The notes below the pieces were generated by a model. It made no database searches. It saw only the letters and a list, made by a program, of their open reading frames with translations, and was not told the DNA's origin. Of a stretch of DNA of 64,000 bases, positions 27,864 to 37,302 are shown piece after piece. Each line of letters begins with the position of its first letter. The stretch's first letter is position 1. The stretch is from Paenibacillus sp. PCH8 (GTDB lineage: Bacteria > Bacillota > Bacilli > Paenibacillales > Paenibacillaceae): positions 24,596 through 88,595 of the forward strand of contig NZ_PKQK01000009.1 in assembly GCF_002968835.1 (NCBI RefSeq), written 5' to 3'. A program made the translations under genes and the position numbers.

Positions 27864-28817
27864 CTACAGTTTGGAAGGCCAGTTACCATACCACGCATAA
27901 CCGCCTCTTCTCTCTTTATCAATATCGCTTAATTTGTATCTAACGATCCCGTCACGGCCTATAAAGATCGGTTTATCTGTTCCCACTTCATAGAAGCGAG
28001 CCCAGATGGGTGCTGCTTTCGAATCAGCGATAATTTTGCTATCCCCATTTGCTCGTTCGTACTTATAACCCGTGATTTTCACCTTATTAAACCAAGCCTC
28101 AGCTCCCTTAATGGATGCTGTAATTTTGGTATTTGCGGGTCTGGTCTTCAAAAACTTTACAATCGTTACACTCTCCCCAGCCGTCAGCGATGGTACCTCA
28201 TAAATTCTCGCGCTTGCCGGTTTTAGCGAACTGGAATCATGTTGTTGTCCCCAAACTGTCAGCTTACCACCTACAACCACTTGTGTATTTAGAATGGCTT
28301 CTACCCCTTTGGCAACTGAATTTTTAGCACGATTGGCAAGTGTGCTGTCGATAAATGAGAAGTCTCCTTTGCGTGTTGCGACTTCATCCAACATGTACAT
28401 GACATTAATCATGGCATCGTCATTGTATGTGATGTGCTTGTGATACCCGGAGCTTTGGTAGACTTGTGGCCATCCGCCGTTCGAATACTGCATATTCAGC
28501 AAAAAGTTGATTCCCTTGATCGCGGCAGCTGAGTAACGCGAATCATTTGTCTTTATAAATTCCTTCGCGAGTCTTCTAACTTCTGAGTATGTAGCTTTGT
28601 TGTCAATCGTGGACTTCGCCCATTCCCCACTTGTTTGTTTATAATCTTTTCTCCAGCCCCCATCCGGCAGCTGATTCTTCAATATATCGGAAATACTTGC
28701 TGTTGTGCCTGATGCATCTGCAGCGGATACTGTTGCTACAGGAAGAACTGCCATGCCGACTGCTGAGAAAGCCATCGAACATGCCATGACTAGAGTAACT
28801 AATTTTTTTGCTTTCAA
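27864..28817 (-). CDS. secreted pectate lyase, PL10 family
   Basis: 317 residues with a signal peptide (about 1-32). The family blocks are clear: LPDGGWRKDY at the start of the catalytic domain, NGGWPQVYQSSGYHKHITYNDDAMINVM, WGQQHD, RIYEVPS, and RFYEVGTDKPIFIGRDG near the end. PL10 lyases cut polygalacturonate by beta-elimination and need calcium. Together with the xylanase it points to plant cell wall breakdown. It is monocistronic. Confidence 0.9.
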   Translation of the reverse strand: MKAKKLVTLVMACSMAFSAVGMAVLPVATVSAADASGTTASISDILKNQLPDGGWRKDYKQTSGEWAKSTIDNKATYSEVRRLAKEFIKTNDSRYSAAAIKGINFLLNMQYSNGGWPQVYQSSGYHKHITYNDDAMINVMYMLDEVATRKGDFSFIDSTLANRAKNSVAKGVEAILNTQVVVGGKLTVWGQQHDSSSLKPASARIYEVPSLTAGESVTIVKFLKTRPANTKITASIKGAEAWFNKVKITGYKYERANGDSKIIADSKAAPIWARFYEVGTDKPIFIGRDGIVRYKLSDIDKERRGGYAWYGNWPSKL

Positions 28818-28919
28818 TGGATTACACTCTCCTCGCTAAATATTCAGTTTCACCTCAGCATCAATATTTACATATAGAACAATAGAAACAAATCAAATTC
28901 AATATATATAAATCCATTT

Positions 28920-29315
28920 TCACTTTAAGTTCACTTCATTCGCCAATGGATAGATATCCTCAAAGTTATTCGTTTCCAAAATCATTTTCTCTGTGTCAAA
29001 GATCAATAATGTTGGACTTTTTTCAATGTCGAATAATTTTACATAATCATACTTTTGCGACGTATCCTCCATACTGATAAAATTCAGCTTGCTGAAACGA
29101 ATTGAGGACATCACTTCATCCGAATTTACGATCCCCAATAACTGTTTGTTCAACGAATTCAAGTCTGATTCCGCGTTCCAAAATACATAACCACTATAAG
29201 TTCCCTGTTGCTCTGAAAGTAATTCCTTCATTGCTGTTTCTTTGCTATCAGCAGAACAGCCCGCTGTGAAGACAGCCGTAAGAACGACGAAAACAATGAT
29301 TAGTAGTTTTCTCAT
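28920..29315 (-). CDS. small lipoprotein of unknown function
   Basis: 131 residues. The signal peptide carries the lipobox FTAGC. The C-terminal half (KSPTLLIFDTEKM) looks like a thioredoxin-like fold but has no CxxC, so redox activity is unlikely. ATG 29315 follows AAGGAGG, which itself contains the stop of the broken sigma-factor gene, so the two were one operon. Function unknown. Confidence 0.7.
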   Translation of the reverse strand: MRKLLIIVFVVLTAVFTAGCSADSKETAMKELLSEQQGTYSGYVFWNAESDLNSLNKQLLGIVNSDEVMSSIRFSKLNFISMEDTSQKYDYVKLFDIEKSPTLLIFDTEKMILETNNFEDIYPLANEVNLK

Positions 29316-29320
29316 CTGGG

Positions 29321-29610
29321 TCAACCTCCTTGAAATGACCAAGTAATTTTTCTACATGATTTAAGGCTACATTTTTGGATGGTCCTCATGACATAAAAAT
29401 ATAGTTTGTTAGTTTCAAGCATAAGCAAAGTCTGTTTCTTATCACAGAGTCTAACAAAAGAATCCTGAACTAACTCCTCTGCGATGGAAGGATCATGAGT
29501 AATACTAATGGCTTTTTTCTTCATCACAGAATAAATTCACTGTACAATCTTTCAATTAAAATGGTACCGCTTTCAATTTTAGGTTCTAATGACACAGGTC
29601 GGATCAACAA
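29321..29610 (-). pseudogene. broken sigma-70 family factor gene (region 2 only)
   Basis: A TTG start at 29610 with AAAGGAGG 8 nt upstream encodes an N-terminus ending in ERLYSEFIL, then meets TGA at 29526-29524. The next frame continues with the region 2 signature (THDPSIAEELVQDSFVRL) and ends at 29321. One extra G near 29527 would join the halves. Even so the product is only about 96 residues and lacks region 4, so it could not recognise a -35 element. It is most likely a decayed ECF-type gene. Confidence 0.65.
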
Positions 29611-30109
29611 TGTACTCTCCTCCTTTTTGCTTTGTATTTTATCCGTACACATGTGGAAAATTGCTTCGTATAGTGATCATCTAATGAATAGATATTACGA
29701 GATAAATATCGAGTGAACAACAAACAATAAAACATAATAATAGAATATTTTACTTATATTGTAATACATTAACTAACTTAAATCAATTTTCTGTTTCTTA
29801 TCATTTGATATCCTTTAAGCTTTTAGTTACTTTTTTGTAATCATTACCACTTCTATTCCAACATATTTTTCGTCAAAAAACGATAATTCCGCTAACATTG
29901 AGGTACTACGAAGGATTATAAACCCGTTTGACAATTACGCAATTATGCAATATAGTTTCAAATAGTTACAAAAACTTAATTATTCATTTGCCGAGTTTCA
30001 TGTTTGAAAACGGGGGAACCATTTTGGGTGAATTATTCTTATACATAGGAAATATAGGGAACCTTCTACCGAACCCTTAGCTAACTCCGTAGGCATCGAA
30101 GGGAGAACA
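29611..30109 (+). other. AT-rich intergenic region with the peptidase promoter
   Basis: No supported ORF. It contains a near-consensus promoter on the plus strand: TTGACA (29928-29933), a 17-bp spacer, TATAGT (29951-29956). This gives a leader of about 150 nt before the NlpC/P60 gene. Confidence 0.7.
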
Positions 30110-30580
30110 TTGATTTTGAAAAAACTGATCATCTCCATTTTTGGAGCAGCTGTACTATTTACATCCGGGGCAACAAGCACAGAGGCAAGCAGTATCAATT
30201 CCGTAGTGAACAACATGACTGGTATACCTTACAAGTGGGGCGGCACAACGATGGCTGGCTTCGATTGTTCCGGGTTTATGAGATATCTTTTCAACAAATA
30301 TAGCATTGAATTACCACGTACATCCCAGCAGCAAGCCAAAGCAGGTACTCCGGTATCCAAAAGTAGCGTTCGCACAGGCGATCTGGTGTTCTTTAATACG
30401 ATGGGCAATGGCATTTCACATACAGGTGTATATATCGGTGGCGGACAATTCGCTCATGCCTCCAGCAGTAAAGGTGTAAGCATCACCAAGTTGTCCAATC
30501 CTTATTTCAATGATCGCTACGTGACGGCACGACGGGTAACAGGACAATTTATGTATGATAAAATGTTAGGTAAAATGTAA
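30110..30580 (+). CDS. secreted NlpC/P60 (C40) cell wall peptidase
   Basis: 156 residues: a signal peptide of about 28 and one NlpC/P60 domain. Catalytic Cys in DCSGF, His in HTGVYIG, and a third polar residue in FAHASS are all present. It cleaves D-Glu to diamino acid bonds in peptidoglycan stems. There is no separate wall-binding domain, so the protein is compact. The start is TTG 30110 or, better spaced from AAGGGAG, TTG 30116. Confidence 0.87.
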   Translation: MILKKLIISIFGAAVLFTSGATSTEASSINSVVNNMTGIPYKWGGTTMAGFDCSGFMRYLFNKYSIELPRTSQQQAKAGTPVSKSSVRTGDLVFFNTMGNGISHTGVYIGGGQFAHASSSKGVSITKLSNPYFNDRYVTARRVTGQFMYDKMLGKM

Positions 30581-30591
30581 TCATCATATAG

Positions 30592-30629
30592 AAAGAGGAG
30601 GCCCGGATCATTCCGGGACCTCCTCTTTT
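30592..30629. terminator. bidirectional terminator
   Basis: AAGAGGAGG-CCCGG pairs with CCGGG-ACCTCCTCTT, then TTTTGG. It serves the peptidase gene and possibly the convergent gene at 30673. Confidence 0.88.
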
Positions 30630-30672
30630 GGTTGACTTGCCTTTTATATGACCGATTCGTGTACTACATGTA

Positions 30673-31002
30673 CTAATGCAGCGCCTTTTGCACTCGCATC
30701 GCGCCCTGAGACAGGGCATGTCCGCCCCCAACTGCTCCGGCTACGGCAACCGTCTCCATGATCTCCTGATCTGTGGCGCCCTTGGCACGGGCTTCTTCCA
30801 CATGGTAGAAGGTACACACCTCATTGTTGGCGAACAATCCAATCCCAAGTGCAATCAGTTGTTTCGTCTTCGCATCAATCACGCCAGGCTGAAAACATTC
30901 TCCGGTAAACTCATGATACGACCTGACCACATCTGGCAACATATCACTTAATGCTCCAATCTGATCCTTGTAGGCATGAACTTTATCATTCATCAATGTC
31001 AT
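30673..31002 (-). CDS. carboxymuconolactone decarboxylase / AhpD-like protein
   Basis: 109 residues from ATG 31002 (AAAGGG about 12 nt upstream); the frame is open to TTG 31077. The fold signature is LIALGIGLF...EVCTFYHVEEARAKGATDQEI. Redox-active AhpD proteins have CxxC before the His; here only the second Cys remains, the first being Asn, so peroxidase-reductant activity is doubtful. Single gene. Confidence 0.78.
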   Translation of the reverse strand: MTLMNDKVHAYKDQIGALSDMLPDVVRSYHEFTGECFQPGVIDAKTKQLIALGIGLFANNEVCTFYHVEEARAKGATDQEIMETVAVAGAVGGGHALSQGAMRVQKALH

Positions 31003-31143
31003 GGCTTGCAGCACACCCTTTCGGCTATAGTTACAGATCATCCTCACTGTACCTATCTTCTCTCCCGAGTGAGCCAATTATGCCAAGAAATCATGGTAAT
31101 TCCAAACATTTAAGCGCTCAAGCTTCTTCCAAATAATAAACCG

Positions 31144-31362
31144 TTACTCACCAAGCGGGTTCTGGCGAGGCTCGCTAAACAGCTGATATCGATAGCGGCG
31201 ATCCAGCTTCACCACACGCCGATTCTGACGGCGAATCAGTACTTGCTCGCCATCCCAGGCAACAACAATTCCCGTTACATCATTAGATTCCAGCTCATCC
31301 CGCACGACTCTTACTTTATCACCCGATAAACGCAAGGTGTCCAACTCTGTATCACTGATCAT
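31144..31362 (-). CDS. conserved small protein of unknown function
   Basis: 72 residues, basic, with a beta-rich look (VTGIVVAWDGEQVLIRRQNRRVVKLDRRY), perhaps an SH3-like fold. No known motif. The start follows a weak ribosome binding site (GGAGCTATAGAC). I recall similar proteins only from Paenibacillus. Confidence 0.55.
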   Translation of the reverse strand: MISDTELDTLRLSGDKVRVVRDELESNDVTGIVVAWDGEQVLIRRQNRRVVKLDRRYRYQLFSEPRQNPLGE

Positions 31363-31394
31363 GTCTATAGCTCCTATATTCCAAATTAATTTAC

Positions 31395-31429
31395 AAAAAG
31401 AGACCTAAATGATAAGTCATTTAGGTCTC
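31395..31429 (-). terminator. intrinsic terminator of the 31482 gene
   Basis: GAGACCTAAATGA (31400-31412) and TCATTTAGGTCTC (31417-31429) form a perfect 13-bp stem with loop TAAG, then TTTTTG on the minus strand. Confidence 0.88.
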
Positions 31430-31481
31430 ACGTGACTGTATTAGACTGTCATGTCATTCGAAATTATGTCCCGACTGAAAG

Positions 31482-31811
31482 TTACCGCTGCGCGTGCTCT
31501 TTGCTGTCGTTCTTCTCAAACCAAAAATCAAGCACTTTGGCAGACATCACACGTTCTTCAAGGTACTCTACTTGATGCGGTGTAAATTGTTCTTTCCAAG
31601 AGAAGGACAACTCTTCGCACAAGCCTACGATCGTCAGTAATTCTGACCAGGCAACATAGCGTTTGTACCAGAAAAATTGAGGATGTTCAATCATATAGGG
31701 ATAAAGGTCATCGAATTCCGTATGTTTACAATCCAGGGCACGTTCAAAATGAACTTTCGATCCCGCCAGCTTATCATTAAAAAATTGTTCTGTTGCAAGT
31801 TGGTTCCCCAT
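31482..31811 (-). CDS. conserved protein of unknown function
   Basis: 109 residues, rich in aromatic residues (PYMIEHPQFFWYKRYVAWSELL). No domain recognised, no signal or membrane segment. ATG 31811 follows GAGGAGG by 7 nt. Flanked by a strong terminator; single gene. Confidence 0.6.
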   Translation of the reverse strand: MGNQLATEQFFNDKLAGSKVHFERALDCKHTEFDDLYPYMIEHPQFFWYKRYVAWSELLTIVGLCEELSFSWKEQFTPHQVEYLEERVMSAKVLDFWFEKNDSKEHAQR

Positions 31812-31908
31812 GGTGTTGCCTCCTCTCCCTAACATAACCCCATTATAAATGAAATCAGCGGTCATGCAAAGGCATAGTTCAAAAAATAGGCCCTATTCCT
31901 TTAAAATG

Positions 31909-32493
31909 TCACATTTCGTTATCGTCAAATTGTACCGTTCCATCGTTCAGGGAACGAATGCGTACCAAGGCTTCTACCGGGATACCTTGTTCACGAATCG
32001 TGCGCGCACCTGCCTGGAAACTTTTCTCCACCACAACGCCGAATCCGACCAACTCTGCACCGGAACGTTCAATAATTTTGATCACTCCACGAGCGGCATC
32101 TCCATTGGCAATGATATCATCGATGAACAAAATACGGTCATTCTCATGAATGTACTCACGAGATACCATGATGTCCGTTACAATTCCTTTGGTAAAGGAA
32201 GGTACGCGTTCACAGTAAGCATCAGGATCAGCCAGAAGCGTTTTTTTGCGACGAGCGAATACTAGTGGGACCCCAAGTTCATAGGCTGCGGCAAAAGCAA
32301 CCGGAATCCCTGAGGATTCTACCGTGATTACTCGAGTCACTCCACTTTCACGAAAACGGGCAGCGAACTCCCGTCCCATCTCCATGGTTAATGCAGGATC
32401 AATCTGGTGGTTCAAGAGACCATCCAGCTTCAATACCTGATCCGAGATGACAACACCTTCTTGTAAAATTCGTTGTTTCAATACTTCCATCAT
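31909..32493 (-). CDS. xpt: xanthine phosphoribosyltransferase
   Basis: 194 residues. It converts xanthine and PRPP to XMP in purine salvage. The PRPP-binding motif is ILFIDDIIANGDAARG (about 126-141), and the N-terminal LLNHQIDP and the VESSGIPVAFAAA blocks match Xpt. The start is ATG 32493 or 32490 (GGGAGG just upstream). In B. subtilis xpt has a guanine riboswitch; I see none here. Confidence 0.92.
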   Translation of the reverse strand: MMEVLKQRILQEGVVISDQVLKLDGLLNHQIDPALTMEMGREFAARFRESGVTRVITVESSGIPVAFAAAYELGVPLVFARRKKTLLADPDAYCERVPSFTKGIVTDIMVSREYIHENDRILFIDDIIANGDAARGVIKIIERSGAELVGFGVVVEKSFQAGARTIREQGIPVEALVRIRSLNDGTVQFDDNEM

Positions 32494-32694
32494 TTGACCT
32501 CCCAAGCCTATCCTATGAGGTAAAAGTATCATATATCTATCTATAAGTTCAAGCGAAATTGCCCAAGTGCTGTTCCTATGATGCCATTCAAGCGATTGCT
32601 TGCTATTAATTGTCATGACTTTTGTGGGTCAAGCATACCTTGTACCATGGTACCCGCATGTCCAAACTATACAGGGGCCTGAGAGGGGAAACAC

Positions 32695-33750
32695 ATGAAA
32701 CAGGCATTTCGGGTGCTGCAAATCGCATTTACATACATTGGAACGGTTGTCGGAGCCGGCTTCGCAACAGGACAGGAAATATTGCAGTTTTTTACCCAGT
32801 ATGGCAAATGGGCCACCATCACCATAGGCTTATCCACCATGCTCTTTGTCTGGCTAGGTACCAAAATGATGCTAATCGCTCACGATACCGGCTCCTGCTC
32901 TTATGAGGATCTGAACAAACATTTATTTGGCCACAAGGCGGGCAAATGGATCACCTGGGTGACCCTTCTCATTCTCATTGGAGTGAACAGTGTCATGCTT
33001 GCCGGGGCAGGTTCCGTTTTTGTGGAACATCTGGGTTTACATTATCAGACGGGTCTGATTGTCACACTAGTAGGTACATATCTACTGCTTGGTCGCGGTA
33101 TTCAGGCCATCCTGCAGATGAATAGCATCGTGGTGCCCATGATGCTCCTTCTATCGCTGCTCATGATTACCAGCACCCTTCATCACCCAGGTGCTTCCCG
33201 ATTTATAACACTGACTACTGACTCAAGTCCCCTTCAGGTTTGGCTGTCTCCACTGCTCTATACTTCGTTCAATCTCGTGTTGGCCCAAGCCGTTCTTGTG
33301 CCAGTGGGCAACCAGATTCGCAATCGAAGTGTGCTGAAATGGGGCGGAGTACTGGGTGGAATCGGCGTAGGCTTCATGCTGATGGCAGCTCACTTCGCCA
33401 TGTCTGCACAGATGCCTGGCATCATTCAATTCGAGATCCCGATGGGCAGCATTGCCTTTCAGCTTGGCTGGGCGGTGCAATCTGTATATGTATCCCTCAT
33501 TTTCATGGAAATATTCAGTACATTTGTAGCCGATATCTACGGGATGACCCTACAACTCAGGCAGCATATACGTGTGCATCCTCGATATATTACATTAACC
33601 ATTATGCTGTTGTGTTACTCACTCAGTCAGTTTGGATTCAGTTCTCTGCTGTCCATCCTTTACCCCATCTTCGGAAGTATGGCACTGATCTGGGCTACCA
33701 AATTGGTGATGAACCGCTGGGGCGCCTTTCGTGGACGCAATAACATGTGA
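32695..33750 (+). CDS. ykvI: YkvI family membrane transporter-like protein
   Basis: 351 residues with about ten hydrophobic segments. The N-terminal FTYIGTVVGAGFATGQEI motif is typical of this APC/LeuT-superfamily branch. The substrate is unknown. ATG follows AGAGGGG. It is divergent from xpt with about 200 bp between starts. Confidence 0.82.
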   Translation: MKQAFRVLQIAFTYIGTVVGAGFATGQEILQFFTQYGKWATITIGLSTMLFVWLGTKMMLIAHDTGSCSYEDLNKHLFGHKAGKWITWVTLLILIGVNSVMLAGAGSVFVEHLGLHYQTGLIVTLVGTYLLLGRGIQAILQMNSIVVPMMLLLSLLMITSTLHHPGASRFITLTTDSSPLQVWLSPLLYTSFNLVLAQAVLVPVGNQIRNRSVLKWGGVLGGIGVGFMLMAAHFAMSAQMPGIIQFEIPMGSIAFQLGWAVQSVYVSLIFMEIFSTFVADIYGMTLQLRQHIRVHPRYITLTIMLLCYSLSQFGFSSLLSILYPIFGSMALIWATKLVMNRWGAFRGRNNM

Positions 33751-33777
33751 ACCTCTGACTCATACTGAAATATCAAC

Positions 33778-33834
33778 AAAAAAAGGATATATGCGGGTCC
33801 AGGATTTGGTAGTCTCCTGGACCTGCTTATATCC
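33778..33834 (-). terminator. long terminator hairpin
   Basis: A 20-bp stem with two imperfect positions (33785-33804 with 33815-33834), followed by a run of T on the minus strand. It probably ends the glycosyltransferase transcript, 157 bp beyond its stop, and also lies after ykvI. Confidence 0.7.
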
Positions 33835-33990
33835 ATGTTATAAGACCTGCTCAATTCATAGAAAAAGTCGAGTAATCTCGTTAGCTTGCTCAACTAGTTA
33901 ATACAAAACATGTATACGCTAATCGAGAAGACAGAATCTATTCCACAAGCGAAGCAATCGTCATAAGCATCGTTTCTACTTTTTTAGATT

Positions 33991-35121
33991 CTAGGCCAGG
34001 CTGGGAAATTGCAAATACATTTTTTTCAGTTCATTAACGGATCTGCCCAGAGAGTAGTGTGTTTTGGCTTTTTCACATGCCGAACGGGCCAGTTCATAGC
34101 GGTAAGCCGGGTCCAGCATTACCTTTTCAAGCGCTTCAGCCAGTGCAGAAGGATCTTCTGAGGGAACAAGCAGTCCATTACTTCCGTTCTCGATCTGCTC
34201 CGGTATGCCACCTACATCCGTGCCTACAAGAGCAAGACAACTCAGCGCCGCTTCAGCGAAGACTGAACCAAAGGCTTCAGCCCGTGAAGGAAGGACAAAA
34301 ATATCAAAGAAAGGCATGAATTCCTCAGGGTGCAGTGTATAGCCATAGAAAATAGTCTCATTATAAATACCCAACCGCTGTGCCAATTCTTCCAGATCAG
34401 GACGAATCGGCCCGTCTCCAATTATGTGTAATACATAATCATGACCTCTGCCTTTTAATTCAGCACAAGCTTTGAAAAGAATATCCAATCCTTTTGCCGG
34501 AACAAGGCGACATACCGTGACCAGCTGTGGTACGGCATTATCATGGGGAATCGGTTTAAATCGTTTCTCATCAAATCCATTGGGGATCACACCAATGACC
34601 TCTGGCTCCTTCACGTAGGGAGCCAGATAACGCCGGAACGAATCTGATACCGTCAAGAGGCGCTCTGCCTGGTGCTCCAACTCACCATAAATTGAAAGCA
34701 GGAATCGATGCTCTGGTCCATCCAATTCAATGCGTCCATTTAGAATTAATTCTCGTTCATAACTGGAGTGGATCGTTTGAATGAGGGGTGTATCCGGAAA
34801 AACTTTCTTCATCGCGAGTCCTGCAATTGGATGGTGGGCATGGATCAGATCATAGGGCTTCTGAATGCGCAGTTTGGTCCACCATAAATAATCACGATAG
34901 GTTTGAATATATTTTTGGACAACAGGACTATCCTTATATTCGGTCCAATCAAACGTTTCGAACTGAACTTCCTCTCTGCCCTTGTTGCGAATTCGTTTCG
35001 GCAACGAGAACAGATCCATCTCCCACCGCGGAGCTGTAAACCTCTCTTGCATATACGGAATCATCGAGGATACACCTCCGGGCTGCTCCGGAGGAAAAAA
35101 AAGCGCCTGCAGCAATTTCAC
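33991..35121 (-). CDS. glycosyltransferase family 4
   Basis: 376 residues, GT-B fold. The N-terminal half has the FFPPEQPGGV glycine loop and HAHHPIAG. The C-terminal nucleotide-sugar site shows VCRLVPAKGLD, a GDGP motif and EAFGSVFAEA (the EX7E motif). It probably moves a sugar to a cell-surface polymer or lipid. The substrate is unknown. A single gene with no polysaccharide cluster around it. Confidence 0.87.
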   Translation of the reverse strand: MKLLQALFFPPEQPGGVSSMIPYMQERFTAPRWEMDLFSLPKRIRNKGREEVQFETFDWTEYKDSPVVQKYIQTYRDYLWWTKLRIQKPYDLIHAHHPIAGLAMKKVFPDTPLIQTIHSSYERELILNGRIELDGPEHRFLLSIYGELEHQAERLLTVSDSFRRYLAPYVKEPEVIGVIPNGFDEKRFKPIPHDNAVPQLVTVCRLVPAKGLDILFKACAELKGRGHDYVLHIIGDGPIRPDLEELAQRLGIYNETIFYGYTLHPEEFMPFFDIFVLPSRAEAFGSVFAEAALSCLALVGTDVGGIPEQIENGSNGLLVPSEDPSALAEALEKVMLDPAYRYELARSACEKAKTHYSLGRSVNELKKMYLQFPSLA

Positions 35122-35483
35122 CGTTAGTTTCCCCTTTCTAGCTTACGTTCTTTCAGTGCATCTACATTCATGATATATCAGAACATATGTTCAGTAAAGA
35201 ACCAGAATGAGAATCCCTCTCACTGTCTTACCCTCTTGGATGCAGATCCATTTTTGGTCTGAGTACGGCTCTACTGTCCATTATGACATAGGGAAGCTTG
35301 AACATCCATATTACGTTAGACACAGCGACCCCTTCGTGAGAATTCAACTTGGATGCACCGCTCAACCAGCCTAGACTGACCAAGCTATTGTTCACCAAGT
35401 CGTATATACAACATATTCACGGAAGGTACTTCTCAGAAGCGAAAGCAATATTTCATTCGTCTCGCTCGGTTGCTGCAAGGTGT
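35122..35483. other. intergenic region without a gene
   Basis: 362 bp with no ORF I trust. GAACATATGTTC (35181-35192) is a perfect 12-bp palindrome with the core of a Bacillus LexA/DinR site (GAAC-N4-GTTC) but lacks the flanking C and G. It lies 60 bp ahead of the glycosyltransferase gene. Nothing else stands out. Confidence 0.35.
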
Positions 35484-36050
35484 TTATCCAGTAGTCAGAA
35501 TCTCAGGTAGCCGTTCCACCGGTTTCTCATATGTATTGAAACCACCCGTCTCCCCAACAAATGTATAACCATTCCGCGCATAGAAAGCATTTAAAGTAGC
35601 GTTGTTCGCTCCGCAGTCCAATCGGACCATGTGCTTCTCTGCAAACTGTATGCCGGTGCTTGACCATTGCAATATGGAACGCCCCAGACCAGTTTGGGCA
35701 TATTTTCTTCGAATCGCCAGTCGATGCAGATAGACTGCGCCATCCTCGGCGTGAGCTTTTGAACCCCAAAGATGAACATCCCACGGGCTTGGCTGACGCA
35801 TGAGTATGACCATCCCTGCTACGTCCGCTCCTTTATTGAATACAAACACATCCCCACGCCGGATCGCTCCTGTCGTATCATGTGAATCTTCACCTTTAAG
35901 TAAGGCGCTCCATTGGGAAGATCCTTGGCTCTGCAACCATTCGGCTGTTTCCACCAGCAGCGAGATCACATCCTCCGTATCCCCAGGCTCCGCCTGAACC
36001 GCTTGAAAACCATCGTTGATATATTCGCTACTTATCCTGAATGAGTGCAT
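35484..36050 (-). CDS. GNAT family acetyltransferase
   Basis: About 188 residues from ATG 36050 (GGAGG 9 nt upstream). The acetyl-CoA site lies at YLHRLAIRRKYAQTGLGRSIL, and the closing fold element is LNAFYARNGYTFVGE. The substrate is unknown. It is 36 nt behind the terminator of the gene at 36155, so separately transcribed. Confidence 0.82.
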   Translation of the reverse strand: MHSFRISSEYINDGFQAVQAEPGDTEDVISLLVETAEWLQSQGSSQWSALLKGEDSHDTTGAIRRGDVFVFNKGADVAGMVILMRQPSPWDVHLWGSKAHAEDGAVYLHRLAIRRKYAQTGLGRSILQWSSTGIQFAEKHMVRLDCGANNATLNAFYARNGYTFVGETGGFNTYEKPVERLPEILTTG

Positions 36051-36130
36051 ATCTTTCTCCTCCGCTTCCAAGTCTCTATGAACTAATGGTACTATACCGG
36101 GAAATAAATTTCTCGTCAAAATGCAAACAA

Positions 36131-36159
36131 AAAAAGGTAAAAGGCAGTTGCCTTTTACC
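36131..36159 (-). terminator. terminator overlapping the stop of the 36155 gene
   Basis: GGTAAAAGGCA pairs with TGCCTTTTACC (36136-36159), followed by TTTTTTTG on the minus strand. The stop codon TAA of the gene is inside the stem. Confidence 0.85.
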
Positions 36160-37198
36160 CATCCATTCTTGCTTCATCAATAATCCGATTTTGATACAAC
36201 ATCGTAAGATGCAGGGTATCAAACTCCATTTCCTTTTCCAATTCCTGCATCAGTACTTCGACCAGGCTCTTCCGCTGCATACTGGTGCCGGGAACCTCGT
36301 AATCGATGTAGCCTGTCAGATCGGAAAGAGAGGTGTCAATTGTAGCTGTTCCGACGGGCAACCCGCCTCGCTCCTGAAGAAACAGCTCATATACGCGGAA
36401 CTCCCGATCCTTACGCTTCAGCATGACATAACACGCTTCTTCGGCAGCTTCAATATCATCGGGGTCAGATTCATCGTACTCTTCAAGCTCCTCAGAGAAA
36501 TCACGATGTATCCACTCCAGCGCCTCAAGTTCATTGCCCTGATGCCAAGTGCGAATCGTGATCGTATCGATGATATCCTCATCCAGTTCTCTAACCAGCA
36601 ACTCGGCAGCGGCTTCCCGTTGATTCTCTTCGGGCTCATCGTACCAGTGTATCTCGCCCTGTGCATCAGCACCGTATTGTTTCAAAGAGGCTTCCGCAAG
36701 TTCCCGCCCATCTATATCATTAAATATATACGTCGATATACTGCGTCCTGCACTCACCATTTCCATCTCCAGAACATGATCCCGATCTTCATATGTAAAC
36801 GATTCGACTTGTGATCTAGGAATTACCCGTGTTCCATTACCGTCTGTATCGTCATAGCTCACCTCGTCATGGATCATGTCTTCGGACGGCCATCCAGACT
36901 CCAGCTCAGGTTGGTGCAGAACTGAATGTAGTGAGCCACAACTGACCAGCACTTCATAATAGGCAGCTTCCACCGCATCCGCAAGAGATCGGACATAGGC
37001 ATGTACTTTGTCCACGATAAGTTGCTGCTGAGTATCATCCGATAGAGACTCTTGCTCAATCTGAAGACTACCGGATAGGCGATCTCCTTCTCTGTATACG
37101 AGGAAAAGTGAGCCAGCATAGTGACCATCGAACATCACATCCTGTACTTCCCCACCTGATGTACGCAAGTCAGCTACTAATTCCACATCATGTTTCAT
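36155..37198 (-). CDS. acidic protein of unknown function
   Basis: 347 residues, very acidic (ELEEYDESDPDDIEAAEEA near 250). No known domain, no signal peptide or membrane segment. The pattern of beta-like strands with repeated Tyr/Glu suggests two similar halves, but I cannot show it. ATG 37198 lies downstream of GGAGGAGG. I recall this type only from Paenibacillus. Confidence 0.6.
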   Translation of the reverse strand: MKHDVELVADLRTSGGEVQDVMFDGHYAGSLFLVYREGDRLSGSLQIEQESLSDDTQQQLIVDKVHAYVRSLADAVEAAYYEVLVSCGSLHSVLHQPELESGWPSEDMIHDEVSYDDTDGNGTRVIPRSQVESFTYEDRDHVLEMEMVSAGRSISTYIFNDIDGRELAEASLKQYGADAQGEIHWYDEPEENQREAAAELLVRELDEDIIDTITIRTWHQGNELEALEWIHRDFSEELEEYDESDPDDIEAAEEACYVMLKRKDREFRVYELFLQERGGLPVGTATIDTSLSDLTGYIDYEVPGTSMQRKSLVEVLMQELEKEMEFDTLHLTMLYQNRIIDEARMDG

Positions 37199-37302
37199 TA
37201 CCTGTCCTCCTCCATTCCTAACGTTATTCTCTTAGGATACCCCTGAAGACGGTAGATTATGAGGCTATTGTTCATTTCAAAGTTCAGATATACGAAGTAC
37301 GG

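Noticed and set aside
32494..32694. Purine riboswitch before xpt, as in B. subtilis
   Set aside because: The xpt leader lacks the conserved core and three-helix layout; only a weakly paired AT-rich stretch is seen.
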